A stretch of 64,000 nt of DNA, taken from the NCBI GenBank assembly GCA_016719165.1, contig JADKAJ010000007.1, positions 1 through 64,000 of the forward strand, written 5' to 3'. The stretch is from Chitinophagaceae bacterium (lineage in GTDB: Bacteria > Bacteroidota > Bacteroidia > Chitinophagales > Chitinophagaceae). This document shows positions 8,961-17,901 of the stretch, one piece after another (the first letter of the stretch is position 1; each line of letters opens with the position of its first letter). Under the pieces are notes generated by a model that searched no databases, was not told where the DNA came from, and saw nothing but the letters and a program-made list of their open reading frames with translations. The position numbers and the translations under genes are program-made.

Positions 8961-10301
8961 TCAGGGCACTACTTTCCGGCGGCCAATACTTTCATAATGA
9001 AATCCGAGCAGGCTCATAGAGGTGGTATCGTACAGGTTACGACCATCAAAAATAACTTTCGCTTTCAGCCGTTTTATCATTTGTTCAAAATCAGGCGTAC
9101 GGAACTCATTCCACTCGGTACAAATGATGAGGGCATCTGCTCCATCCAGCGCTATATACTGGCTGTCGGAAAAACCTATTGAACTATTTTTATTATGGTA
9201 ATGTTCTTTTACATTAGGCATCGCTTCCGGGTCGTAAGCCGTTACAACAGCACCCCCGCTGACGAGGAAATCGATCACATCCAATGCCGGAGCTTCCCGG
9301 ATATCATCCGTATTGGGTTTAAAAGCCAACCCCCACAATGCAAAACGCCGGCCTTTGATATCATTGCCATAATAGTTTTTGATTTTTTCTATGAAAAAAT
9401 CCTTTTGCCGCTTATTCACCTCCATCACTGCATTCAATATCTTAAACTCATACGCTGCATCTTTGGACGATTTGGACAATGCCTGCACGTCTTTGGGAAA
9501 ACAACTGCCGCCATAACCCAGGCCCGGGTACAGAAAATGTTTACCGATCCTGAAATCTGTACCAATACCTTTTCGTACCATATCCACATCGGCACCCACC
9601 CTTTCACAGAGCAATGCAATTTCATTCATGAAAGAAATCTTGGCAGCCAGGAAACTATTGGCGGCGTACTTGGTCAACTCAGAACTTTTTTCATCCATGA
9701 AAATAATAGGATTACCCTGGCGCACAAAGGGTTCGTATAGTTGCCGCATTATACTGGCTGCTTTTTCGGAACTGGTTCCGATAACTACCCGGTCGGGTTT
9801 CATAAAGTCTTCCACAGCGGCCCCTTCCCTCAAAAACTCCGGGTTGCTTACCACATCAAATGTATCAGCAATGTTACCGGCACTACTGTCCAGTATTGCC
9901 TGTTTAACTTTTTCGGCTGTGCCCACCGGCACTGTGCTTTTATCCACGATTACTTTATAATCCCCCGGTTGTAATAATTTGCCCAGGTCCTTTGCCACCC
10001 CGAGAATATATTTCAGGTCTGCACTGCCATCCTCATCGGGTGGGGTGGGCAGCGCCAGGAAAATCACACTTGCCTCTTTTATTCCCTCTTCCAATGAGGT
10101 CGTAAAATGAAGCCTTTCTTCTTTGATATTTCGTAAAAATATTTTTTCGAGACCTGGTTCATAGATCGTAATCTGCCCTGCATTGAGCTTCTCCACTTTT
10201 GCCTTATCTATATCGATACAGGTTACCTTATTTCCCGTTTCGGAAAAGCAGGTACCGCTGACCAGGCCAACATAACCCGTTCCGACTACTGCAATTTTCA
10301 T
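8961..10301 (-). CDS. ugd: UDP-glucose 6-dehydrogenase
   Basis: 446-residue NAD-dependent dehydrogenase. Its N-terminal Rossmann motif is VVGTGYVGLVSGTCFSETG; VIFLALPTPPDEDGSADL follows, then SNPEFLREGAAVEDF, the catalytic cysteine in GYGGSCFPKDVQAL, and the C-terminal RFALWGLAFKPNTDDIREAP. It oxidises UDP-glucose twice to UDP-glucuronate. Next to uxs, it provides the uxs substrate. The family also includes UDP-GlcNAc 6-dehydrogenases (WbpA), but the sequence is of the TuaD/Ugd type. Confidence 0.93.
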   Translation of the reverse strand: MKIAVVGTGYVGLVSGTCFSETGNKVTCIDIDKAKVEKLNAGQITIYEPGLEKIFLRNIKEERLHFTTSLEEGIKEASVIFLALPTPPDEDGSADLKYILGVAKDLGKLLQPGDYKVIVDKSTVPVGTAEKVKQAILDSSAGNIADTFDVVSNPEFLREGAAVEDFMKPDRVVIGTSSEKAASIMRQLYEPFVRQGNPIIFMDEKSSELTKYAANSFLAAKISFMNEIALLCERVGADVDMVRKGIGTDFRIGKHFLYPGLGYGGSCFPKDVQALSKSSKDAAYEFKILNAVMEVNKRQKDFFIEKIKNYYGNDIKGRRFALWGLAFKPNTDDIREAPALDVIDFLVSGGAVVTAYDPEAMPNVKEHYHNKNSSIGFSDSQYIALDGADALIICTEWNEFRTPDFEQMIKRLKAKVIFDGRNLYDTTSMSLLGFHYESIGRRKVVP

Positions 10302-10311
10302 TTAGTTTGGT

Positions 10312-11172
10312 TTAATTGATTATTGTTTTTAAATATTCCCCGTACCCGCTTTTGGAGAGTTCACCGGCAAGCTGCAGTAACTGTTCCCGTGAAATAAAAT
10401 TATTCCGGTATGCCACTTCCTCAATACAGCCGATTTTGGTTCCTTGTCTTTTCTCGATCACTCTAACAAATTCACTGGCATCACTCAACGAATCAAAGGT
10501 ACCTGTATCGAGCCAGGCCGTTCCCCTGTCGAGCACCGCCACTTTTAATTTACCAGTTTGCAGGTATACTTTATTTACATCGGTAATTTCATATTCACCT
10601 CTTGCCGAAGGTTTCAGTTCTTTGGCAATCTTCACCACACTGTTATCATAAAAATACAAACCGGGAACAGCAAAGTGAGATTTGGGATGAGCCGGTTTTT
10701 CTTCTATACTCAGTGCATTAAATTTTTCATCAAACTCTACCACACCGTATCTTTCCGGATCAGCTACCTGGTAAGCAAACACATATCCGCCTTCCACATT
10801 TTTCAATTGTTGTAATTGTTTGCCCATCCCGGTTCCATAAAAAATATTATCACCAAGGACCAGCGCAACCTTGTCATTACCAATAAAAGATTCACCGATG
10901 ACAAATGCCTGGGCCAGGCCATTGGGTACTTCCTGAACGGCATATTCAAAGCGGCAACCGATTTTACTGCCATCACCTAATAATCTTTTGAACTGCGGGT
11001 TGTCTTCAGGAGTAGTGATGATCAGTATTTCATTGATCCCTGCCATCATTAAAACCGATAGCGGATAATAGATCATCGGCTTATCATAGATCGGCATCAG
11101 TTGTTTACTTATCGCTTTTGTAATTGGATACAGCCTGGTGCCACTTCCGCCGGCTAAAATGATTCCTTTCAT
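10312..11172 (-). CDS. rmlA: glucose-1-phosphate thymidylyltransferase
   Basis: 286-residue nucleotidyltransferase with the signature LAGGSGTRLYPITKAISKQL, the sugar-phosphate loop PIYDKPMIYYPL, metal-binding LVLGDNIFYG and EEKPAHPKSHFAVPGLYFYD. It makes dTDP-glucose from dTTP and glucose-1-phosphate, the first step to dTDP-6-deoxy sugars. RmlB follows the pathway. RmlC and RmlD are absent, so within this window the dTDP-4-keto-6-deoxyglucose is more likely directed to FdtA than to rhamnose. Confidence 0.95.
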   Translation of the reverse strand: MKGIILAGGSGTRLYPITKAISKQLMPIYDKPMIYYPLSVLMMAGINEILIITTPEDNPQFKRLLGDGSKIGCRFEYAVQEVPNGLAQAFVIGESFIGNDKVALVLGDNIFYGTGMGKQLQQLKNVEGGYVFAYQVADPERYGVVEFDEKFNALSIEEKPAHPKSHFAVPGLYFYDNSVVKIAKELKPSARGEYEITDVNKVYLQTGKLKVAVLDRGTAWLDTGTFDSLSDASEFVRVIEKRQGTKIGCIEEVAYRNNFISREQLLQLAGELSKSGYGEYLKTIIN

Positions 11173-11183
11173 ATTGAAGAAGA

Positions 11184-11213
11184 CTGAGGTTAAGGTTGAG
11201 GTTTAGGTTAAGA
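11184..11213. repeat. left arm of inverted GGTTGA/GGTTAA-type hexamer repeats
   Basis: About five imperfect tandem hexamers (GAGGTTAAGGTTGAGGTTTA and on). They run past the stop codon of the four-helix-bundle gene, so the last codons of that gene lie inside the repeat. The other flank of the same gene carries the complementary repeat (11594-11650), making the pair an inverted repeat around the ORF. Confidence 0.8.
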
Positions 11214-11567
11214 GTTTAGCCCCTTTATAATTCGGTTAAGCTCTTCTGATATCTTTAAACATTTTGCAATTATAATTTCAATTTCCTGGTCTTCAAAATA
11301 ATTAGCAGCTTTCCCCGCCAGCAAATGACTTCTTACTTCGCAGGCACTGCCCCGTGAATAGTAATAAAAGTTGATTTTATCTTTTTTATGCCCTCTTCCA
11401 AACCCCTCTGCAATATTTCCGGAAATGCTAACAGCTGCACTTCTAAGTTGACCGCATAAAGCATAATCTTCTCTTTTCGGTAACTTTTCTGTAAGCTTAT
11501 AAACATCTTTAACTATTTCTGTAGCCAGCTGCCATACCGGCATTTCGGTAAAATCATGATAAGCCAT
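11208..11567 (-). CDS. four-helix-bundle protein (S23/IVP family)
   Basis: 119-residue helical protein of the family first seen in intervening sequences of 23S rRNA genes. Typical segments are FTEMPVWQLATEIVKDVYKL, LRSAAVSISGNIAEGFGRG and YYYSRGSACEVRSHLL. Its biochemical role is unknown; family members form pentameric helical bundles. It sits alone between rmlB and rmlA, which are otherwise consecutive pathway genes. Tandem hexamer repeats flank it on both sides in opposite orientation. That layout suggests an inserted cassette rather than an original operon member. The stop codon is within the left repeat arm. Confidence 0.88.
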   Translation of the reverse strand: MAYHDFTEMPVWQLATEIVKDVYKLTEKLPKREDYALCGQLRSAAVSISGNIAEGFGRGHKKDKINFYYYSRGSACEVRSHLLAGKAANYFEDQEIEIIIAKCLKISEELNRIIKGLNS

Positions 11568-11593
11568 AAAACTCTATTCTATTTCCCTAACAC

Positions 11594-11650
11594 CCAATCT
11601 CAACCTTAATCTCAACCTCAACCTCAACCTTTACCCCAACCCTTACCCTT
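11594..11650. repeat. right arm of inverted CTCAAC-type hexamer repeats
   Basis: About eight imperfect tandem copies of a CTCAAC(C/CT)-type hexamer (for example CTCAACCTCAACCTCAACCT), drifting to CCCAACCCTTACC at the end and touching the last codons of rmlB. They are the reverse complement of the repeats at 11184-11213 and bracket the four-helix-bundle ORF. Confidence 0.82.
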
Positions 11651-12704
11651 CCTCTCCCTTATACTGCTCCTCATAATACCGTTTGTATTCGCCGGAAGTA
11701 ACATGCTTCAACCATTCTTCATTCTGCAGGTACCAATCAATTGTTTGTGATAAACCTTCTTCAAAAGTGACTGATGGCTTCCAACCCAGTTCCTTATTGA
11801 TCTTAGATGCATCAATAGCATAACGCCTGTCATGACCCGGCCTGTCTTTTATATAAGTGATCAATTGCTCACTGGTGCCTGGTGCATTCCCGAGCTTTTT
11901 ATCCATTTGGCTACAAAGCAGTTTTACCAGGTCAATATTTTTCCATTCATTAAAACCACCGATATTATAAGTATCCCCGTTCTTCCCTTTATGAAAAACA
12001 AGATCAATAGCTATGGCATGATCTTTTACAAATAACCAGTCGCGGGTATACAGACCATCGCCATAAACAGGCAATGATTTTTTAGTAATAATATTATTTA
12101 TAAATAATGGAATCAGTTTTTCAGGAAAATGATTGGGTCCATAATTGTTGGAACAATTACTAACTACTATGGGCAAACCATAGGTATCATGATATGCTCT
12201 AACAAAATGATCGCTGGAAGCTTTGGATGCGCTATAAGGCGAATGCGGATCATATTTTGTTTCTTCCGTAAAGAAACCGGTGTCACCCAAAGCACCGTAT
12301 ACTTCATCGGTGGACACATGATAAAAACGCTTTCCTTCAAAATTATCTTTCCAGAAGTGTTTTGCCGTGTTCAGCAGGTTCACCGTACCTATTACATTGG
12401 TGTACACAAAATCCAGGGGGGAAGCAATGGAACGGTCCACATGACTTTCGGCCGCCAGGTGAATAACTCCATCTGGTTGGTATAACTTAAATATTCGCTC
12501 CAGTGCATCTTTATCCAGGATATCCGCTTTCTCAAAAATATAATTCGGTGCATTTTCAATATCCCGGAGATTTTCCAGGTTGCCGGCGTAGGTTAATGCA
12601 TCCAGGTTTATTATCTTATAATCAGGGTATTTGGTAACAAATAACCTTACCACATGTGAACCAATGAAACCAGCTCCACCGGTGATGATGATTGTTTTTG
12701 ACAT
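11643..12704 (-). CDS. rmlB: dTDP-glucose 4,6-dehydratase
   Basis: 353-residue extended SDR. It shows TGGAGFIGSHVVRLF, LDALTYAGNLENL, HLAAESHVDRSI, catalytic HVSTDEVYG and YSASKASSDHFVRAY, and CSNNYGPNHFPEKLIP, all diagnostic of RmlB. It converts dTDP-glucose to dTDP-4-keto-6-deoxyglucose, which FdtA here can isomerise. The last codons overlap the hexamer repeat downstream; the C-terminus (EEQYKGEEG) may therefore have been altered by the insertion, though the fold is complete before it. Confidence 0.95.
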   Translation of the reverse strand: MSKTIIITGGAGFIGSHVVRLFVTKYPDYKIINLDALTYAGNLENLRDIENAPNYIFEKADILDKDALERIFKLYQPDGVIHLAAESHVDRSIASPLDFVYTNVIGTVNLLNTAKHFWKDNFEGKRFYHVSTDEVYGALGDTGFFTEETKYDPHSPYSASKASSDHFVRAYHDTYGLPIVVSNCSNNYGPNHFPEKLIPLFINNIITKKSLPVYGDGLYTRDWLFVKDHAIAIDLVFHKGKNGDTYNIGGFNEWKNIDLVKLLCSQMDKKLGNAPGTSEQLITYIKDRPGHDRRYAIDASKINKELGWKPSVTFEEGLSQTIDWYLQNEEWLKHVTSGEYKRYYEEQYKGEEG

Positions 12705-12709
12705 AATGA

Positions 12710-13663
12710 CTATACTTTCTGAGATTTATACCAGTTAAATGTTTTTCTTAACCCTTCTTCGACATTAATGCCAGGGTTGTACCCCAAAAATTGTTTTGCC
12801 TTAGATATATCTGCCAGGCTATGTTTTACATCTCCTTTCCTTTCAGGCCCAAAAAGAGGTTGCATTATTGAGGATGCCTCCCTTTTTAATCCGTCAAACA
12901 ATTCCAATAAAGATGTTTGCTCACCACAGGCGATATTATATACCTGGTTTACCGCTTCTTTACTGGAAGTAAACAGGGAAAGTATATTCGCCTGCACTGC
13001 ATTGGCTACATAGGTAAAATCACGGCTGTGACTGCCGTCCCCATTAATAGTGGGTGGTTTATTATTCAACAATGCTTCTGCAAATAAAGGTATCACTGCT
13101 GCATAAGCACCACCAGGATTTTGTTTCGGCCCGAAAATATTAAAATACCGGAGGCCTATAAATTCCATATTATACAAACTGGCATATACCCTTGCATACA
13201 ATTCATTAACATACTTGGTAACGGCATAGGGCGACAGGGGGTTACCGATTATATTTTCTACTTTAGGTAAACCGGGATGATCACCATAGGTAGAAGAACT
13301 GGCTGCATACACTATTCTTTTAATGCCTGTTTCTTTTGCGGCGGTAAAAATATTGAGCGTACCGGTGATGTTGACATTGTTAGTGGTAAGCGGATCATTG
13401 ATCGAACGGGGTACCGAACCGAGCGCCGCCTGGTGAGAAACAAAATCCATACCATGGCAGGCAGCCAGGCATGTTTCATAGCTGCATATATCACCTTCAA
13501 TAAATTCAAATTTTGGATGAGTCAGAAACTCTTCTATATTCTTCAGGGCACCGGTAGAAAGATTATCTAAGACTCTTACAAATGATACTCTTTCATCCTG
13601 CAACAAACTTTCAACAAGATTGGAACCGATAAACCCGGCACCTCCCGTTAGTAATATACGCAT
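12710..13663 (-). CDS. NAD-dependent epimerase, WbpP-like UDP-GlcNAc 4-epimerase
   Basis: 317-residue extended SDR with TGGAGFIGSNLVE, HQAALGSVPRSINDP, AASSSTYGDHPGLPKVE, the active YxxxK in NPLSPYAVTKYVNELYA, and RYFNIFGPKQNPGGAYAAVI. HQAALGSVPRS and the loop PGLPKVE characterise WbpP/Gne-type epimerases, which prefer N-acetylated UDP-hexoses and interconvert UDP-GlcNAc and UDP-GalNAc. It is placed after wzc and before rmlB in the operon. Action on UDP-GlcNAcA/GalNAcA is the main alternative. Confidence 0.85.
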   Translation of the reverse strand: MRILLTGGAGFIGSNLVESLLQDERVSFVRVLDNLSTGALKNIEEFLTHPKFEFIEGDICSYETCLAACHGMDFVSHQAALGSVPRSINDPLTTNNVNITGTLNIFTAAKETGIKRIVYAASSSTYGDHPGLPKVENIIGNPLSPYAVTKYVNELYARVYASLYNMEFIGLRYFNIFGPKQNPGGAYAAVIPLFAEALLNNKPPTINGDGSHSRDFTYVANAVQANILSLFTSSKEAVNQVYNIACGEQTSLLELFDGLKREASSIMQPLFGPERKGDVKHSLADISKAKQFLGYNPGINVEEGLRKTFNWYKSQKV

Positions 13664-13680
13664 TGGAAATAAGGGGATAT

Positions 13681-16090
13681 TTATTTTCGTTTTCTACTAC
13701 CAAAAATTTTCCTGATATCAAACCTGGCCAATAATCTTTCAAAGAAATTTGCAGGCGGTGTTTCCTCCTCGTAGTAGCTGCCATAGCCATAACCATAGCC
13801 ATAGCCATAGCGGCCGTAGCCATAATAACCATAGCCCGGCTTCACCTTGACATCATTAATGATAATAGAGACTTTTGGTAATTTATTCTCCTGGTAGAAT
13901 TCATCAATCAGGGCCACTTGTTTCTTAAAAGTGTGACCCTGCCTTACGAGGTACAAAGTGCAATCAGCAAATTTACTCAGGGTCATGGCATCACTTACCA
14001 TACCTACAGGGGCAGTATCTACAAGCACAATATCAAAGTGTTCTTTCAACCAGGCGAACATTTCATCTAACCGGGGGTCCAACAATAATTCTGCCGGGTT
14101 AGGCGGAATAGGACCACATCCCAATACAAATAAATTTTCATGCCCCGGAACCGGCTTTATCAGCTCCTGCAGGTTATTTGTTTTACCAACAAGGAAATTC
14201 GTTATACCCGGACCCTTTGAAATGCCCAATCCTGACAACACTTTTGGTTTACGAATATCAAACTCAAGTATGACAGTTTTCTTACCGGCCAAAGCCAGCA
14301 CTGCTCCCATATTGGTAGATATGTATGATTTACCTTCTCCGCTAAAAGAAGAGGTGGTAAGAATAACTGCTTTATCTTTTTTATTAAGTACGTATTGCAG
14401 GTTAGAACGGATAATCCTGAACTGTTCTGCCACCATACTGCGTGTTGTCTTGCTCACTACCAGCGTATTATCTGAGTAGGAATGGCCAATTTCTCCCAAT
14501 ATCGGTGCCTGGGTAAGTTTCTCTATATCAAAACGGGTGCTTACTTTATCATTCAGTACTTCTCCAACAAATATGAATAGAGCTGGTAAACCCAGGCCTA
14601 TCAATATGGCCATTATTTGTATGGCCTTTCTATTAGGAGATACAGGGTTGTTGTTTGGAAAAGCTTTGTCAATTATTCCTGAACTGGAAATAGTGGAGGC
14701 TCTTGAAATAGCTGTTTCTTCTTTTTTCTCCTGTAAAAATTTATACAAATTCTGTACGGTTTCCACCTGTCTTTTTAACTCCGCCAATTCAATTACTTTC
14801 GCCGGCATTGCCCTTAGTTGCTCTTCACTGATATTGCTCCGCTGCCGGTATTTATTAATTACTGTATTGACTGATGTTTTAATGTTTTTCAAATTTTCCC
14901 TGATACTAACCCTCAATTTTTCAATCTGACCAGTAGCTTGCTTTACTGCCGGGTTATTCACCGGTATGTTTGCTTCCAGCAATTGCTGCCTTTCTAATTG
15001 TGCCTTATTATAAGCACCTACCAATTCGTTTAATGTCAGGTCCTCTAATCCTAAAGAGGATGGAACGACAATTTTGCCATATTCATTTCGCTTATCAGCC
15101 AGGTAATCATCAATCATTCCTGCCACATTGAACTGAATGGTTTGCTGATTGGTCGTTTTATCAGATTCCGCAATATTTTCAAAATAACTACCTGTTTGTA
15201 TTTCGGAATTGATCAGGTTGTTTTTAACCTGGTAATCTTTGTACATGCTTTGAACACTATCCAGTTTTCGTCCATAATCATCCAGCCTGGCATCAATAAA
15301 ACTCAGTATCTGATCTGAAGACAATTTCTTTTGTTCAATACTATAATTACTGTATTGCTCCATTAGCTTATTGACAATGTCAGCACCCATATAGGAATTA
15401 TCTGTCTTCATACTGACATTTAAAATGCCTGTTCCGGGAGTTTTTGGTAATACAGAAATAGTGCCGGCATAAGTAGCAGCAGCGGCCATAACAGGCTTCC
15501 ATACTACGCTATACTCTGTACTGTTACTGGCTCCCGGAACCTTATGTATCCTGAAAATGCCGTTTGCATTTTGAAAAGTTTTTCCAAATGATGTAGCAGC
15601 ACCACCATTGATACTGATCTCGTTGTCATTTAAATATTTTACCGTGGTGGTAAATGAACGGCTGGAATCTGTGATCTGCACTGCTTCAATCCAGAAAGGG
15701 GATTGCTTGTAAATATTAACTGTTTTTATTTTCCCTACTACAAAATACGTAAACTGTAAATTAAGGCTGCTAACCACTCTCTGCATCAGCGGTTTTGACT
15801 TTAATATCTCTATTTCACTCTGGATATTCTGGGCTTTATCATTCACAAACATTTCCTCAAACTTATCACTTCTGCCTGCCTGCCTGTTCACTCTTGATCA
15901 GCATAGTACCGCCCACACCATAAACGGGTACTGCATAACGCAGGTACATAAATGCAGCCAGCAGTGCTAAGGCTACCGATATTACAAATAATGGCAGAAA
16001 ACGAACATATTTAAAAAAGAGATCCCTGAAGCTAAGGTTCCAGAGCTCACTCTTATTCGTATTAATAGTGTTCTTATCTAGATCTTGCAT
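13681..16090 (-). CDS. wzc: Wzc-like polysaccharide co-polymerase with tyrosine autokinase domain (4-base frame break near the N-terminus)
   Basis: Fused Wzz chain-length domain and BY-kinase of about 800 residues in the inner membrane. The N-terminal membrane segment (FLPLFVISVALALLAAFMYL) lies in a separate frame that ends at 15866. The remaining 730 residues continue from the same point in another frame. They include a periplasmic coiled region, a second membrane segment (IQIMAILIGLGLPALFIFVG), Walker A SFSGEGKSYIS, Walker A' ILEFDIRKPK, Walker B DIVLVDTAPVG and a tyrosine-rich tail (YGYYGYGRYGYG). The break coincides with three GGCA units; two would restore EQAGRSDKFEE. Wzc with Wza controls polymer length and export, and phosphorylation of the tyrosine tail regulates it. 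Confidence 0.9.
15872..15886. repeat. CTGC tetranucleotide tandem repeat at the wzc frame break
   Basis: CTGCCTGCCTGCCTG on the plus strand, read as GGCA units on the coding strand. With one unit fewer, the two halves of Wzc join in frame exactly at conserved sequence. This makes slipped-strand change, or an assembly error at this unit, the simplest cause of the break. Confidence 0.7.
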
Positions 16091-16121
16091 GTATTAAAAT
16101 GCTAATAAAAAATAGCAGGTA

Positions 16122-16907
16122 TTAATTTCTTATAAAAATATTAGCCAGTGTGGCTGCAACGGTTACTATCGTTATAGCAAAAGATATTTTCTGTGCCGTG
16201 AGTGCCTGTTCAGCACTTTGAGCTTTCCGTTTTGAAGGCTCTACCATTACTACATCGTTCTGTAGTAAATTGTAATAGGGAGATTCAAACAGGTCTTTTG
16301 AAGAAAGATCTATTGTTCCAATGTTCCTGTCACCATCAATTTCCCTGATCACCTTTACTGTATTCTTCCTGCCATATTGTGTAATATCGCCGGCCAAACC
16401 AATGGCCTCCAGTATAGTTATTCTTTCTCCAGGCACATTAATTAGTCCCGGCTTCGCCACTTCTCCCAATACATTTACTTTAAAATTCAGGAACCGGATA
16501 ATAACAGATGGATCTGCTAATAATTCAACGGGTTGTGTCAATCTTTTCTTTATTTCTGCTGCTAACTCCAGTTTTGTAAGGCCTTCTGCATGTATACTAC
16601 CCAGCTGCGGATAATCAATATTGCCACTTACATCAACAAGAAAACCTGAAGTAACAGTCCCCTGGCCTGCACCCTGTGAAGATGGAAGATTATAAAAAAC
16701 ATCTGAAGCTTCGGGCTTTTTGCTACCGCTGTAAACCTGGATAAAAAGCTGGTCATTTTTCTGAATTCTTAACTCGGGTATTTTAACGGCACCTTTTCCT
16801 GTTGTATCAGATAAATTCTCAAGATAATTGGGGAGAACCTGCTGTGGTTTACAGGAAAAGAGATAAAGGGGTAAAGCTAATAGTAGTAAAAACCGGTTAA
16901 AATTCAT
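16122..16907 (-). CDS. wza: Wza-like polysaccharide export lipoprotein
   Basis: 261-residue outer-membrane polysaccharide export protein. The signal peptide ends in a lipobox (LYLFSCKPQ). Next come the Poly_export domain (LRIQKNDQLFIQVYSG, GFLVDVSGNIDYPQLGSIHA) and an SLBB-like domain (VNVLGEVAKPGLINVPGERI). A C-terminal helix (ISFAITIVTVAATLANIFI) crosses the outer membrane. Transcribed just before wzc, it forms the export channel partner. Size and order match the Bacteroidota Wza type. Confidence 0.92.
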   Translation of the reverse strand: MNFNRFLLLLALPLYLFSCKPQQVLPNYLENLSDTTGKGAVKIPELRIQKNDQLFIQVYSGSKKPEASDVFYNLPSSQGAGQGTVTSGFLVDVSGNIDYPQLGSIHAEGLTKLELAAEIKKRLTQPVELLADPSVIIRFLNFKVNVLGEVAKPGLINVPGERITILEAIGLAGDITQYGRKNTVKVIREIDGDRNIGTIDLSSKDLFESPYYNLLQNDVVMVEPSKRKAQSAEQALTAQKISFAITIVTVAATLANIFIRN

Positions 16908-16961
16908 TGATACGTCTTTATTAATAGGTGCAGGCGGGCTGCAAAAAATAAGGTCTGGTTT

Positions 16962-17462
16962 TTATTTTGGCAGCGCCGAAGTTAATTTACTTCTGTCAAT
17001 GTAAGCCACTAAAATATAGCCTAAACTGTCAATGGCTACTTTAGCCATTTTATGGCGTACATCCAGCACTTTGCCCTCCTGGTCCATTAAGGTTCCGTTG
17101 GTAATCCGCACCCGTTGATTTACATTCAGCTCTACTTTACGGGCTTCCACATTTTCATATTCATTCAGGAATCTTTTTATGGCATTGATCTCTTTTTCCC
17201 TGATCACGGCCGGCTTTCCATTCCAATATACAAAATTGACAGCGCCATTCGTCATTCTTACAGTCGACCGGTCTTCATCCGTCACTTTTACAAAAACGTA
17301 GGATTTGAATAAAGGCTCCTCCACAATCTTTACCCTGTCGCTCCATTTACGTCTTACTTTGTTCAACGGGCAATAACTCTCCAGCCCCTTTTCTGCAAGA
17401 AGCTGGTTTACTTTTTTCTCCCACCTTGGCCGTGTGTAAACGGCTAACCATTTTTTGCTCAA
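16962..17462 (-). CDS. UpxY-like NusG-family transcription antiterminator
   Basis: 166-residue NusG paralogue. The NGN domain starts KKWLAVYTRPRWEKKVNQLL and includes ESYCPLNKVRRKWSDR, PLFKSYVFVKV and GAVNFVYWNGKPAVI. A KOW domain follows (QRVRITNGTLMDQEGKVLD). In Bacteroides, such UpxY proteins head capsule operons and let RNA polymerase read through the leader of their own operon. It is the first gene of the 17-kb operon here, with an untranslated leader of about 115 bases from the predicted promoter, the expected place for its action. Confidence 0.88.
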   Translation of the reverse strand: MSKKWLAVYTRPRWEKKVNQLLAEKGLESYCPLNKVRRKWSDRVKIVEEPLFKSYVFVKVTDEDRSTVRMTNGAVNFVYWNGKPAVIREKEINAIKRFLNEYENVEARKVELNVNQRVRITNGTLMDQEGKVLDVRHKMAKVAIDSLGYILVAYIDRSKLTSALPK

Positions 17463-17584
17463 TTCAAAAAATTTTGCTCATGGCTTCGCCACTTCAATCA
17501 CATAAATATTATTTATATGATTGATTTTCAATATATTAAAAGTAAAATCAGAACATTCCTGAATAAGGCACCCCGATTTGCAGG

Positions 17585-17617
17585 CAAATATAGGAGAAGA
17601 TGGGAGTGGGAAGCGAA
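17585..17617 (-). promoter_or_regulatory. predicted promoter of the polysaccharide operon
   Basis: On the minus strand TATATTTG (17585-17592) is a perfect Bacteroidota -7 box (TAnnTTTG). A weak -33 box TTCG (17614-17617) lies 21 bases upstream. Transcription would start near 17579, leaving a leader of about 115 bases before upxY. Confidence 0.45.
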
Positions 17618-17784
17618 TAAAATCACCGGATTTTGAAGGATTTACCCCCATAAGTTGATAACTAATCGTAGAACTACGAGCCTATTAAATTTATATTAAC
17701 ACAAATCCTGTTCAACACCTATTTTCGGCTATTCCAGGTCTTGACAAAGGAATAAACAGATCTTATTTAAAAAAGGAAGTATGC

Positions 17785-17813
17785 TTTGGGGAATATGAAC
17801 TGACAGGTATAAT
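17785..17813 (+). promoter_or_regulatory. predicted promoter of the NagX-like gene
   Basis: TTTG (17785-17788), 19 bases, then TATAAT (17808-17813). The -33 box and spacing match Bacteroidota promoters; the -7 box lacks the usual TTTG end. The leader would be about 80 bases. Confidence 0.35.
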
Positions 17814-17901
17814 CCTTATTTTTTCAACAGGAAATTTCAATTCAGGCTTATCTTTCTTTAACTAACAGCATTCTCTATCTTCAGCTTCAAAATAAATCAG
17901 G

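Larger units (their letters stand above)
17463..17901. other. divergent intergenic region between the polysaccharide operon and the NagX-like gene
   Basis: A 439-base gene-free stretch with promoters predicted in both directions (listed separately). It also holds two short perfect inverted repeats: ATAAATA-T-TATTTAT at 17502-17516, inside the operon leader, and CGTAG-AA-CTACG at 17667-17678. The first could affect leader RNA folding; the second is a possible operator. No small ORF or RNA gene is evident. Confidence 0.6.

Noticed and set aside
9195..9740. Open plus-strand reading frame of 181 codons inside ugd
   Set aside because: Lies wholly antisense to a well-conserved ugd gene and has no recognisable protein pattern; a codon-bias shadow.
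11594..11650. Hexamer array considered as a CRISPR or telomere
   Set aside because: Units are six bases without spacers, no cas genes nearby, and the paired inverted array points to a cassette boundary.
13765..13835. Repeated CATAGC units near the end of wzc, considered as a tandem repeat locus
   Set aside because: They encode the Tyr/Gly-rich tail expected of BY-kinases; function explains the repetition.
13958..14479. Plus-strand open frame of 173 codons opposite wzc
   Set aside because: Antisense to the conserved Walker region of Wzc; no independent signals.
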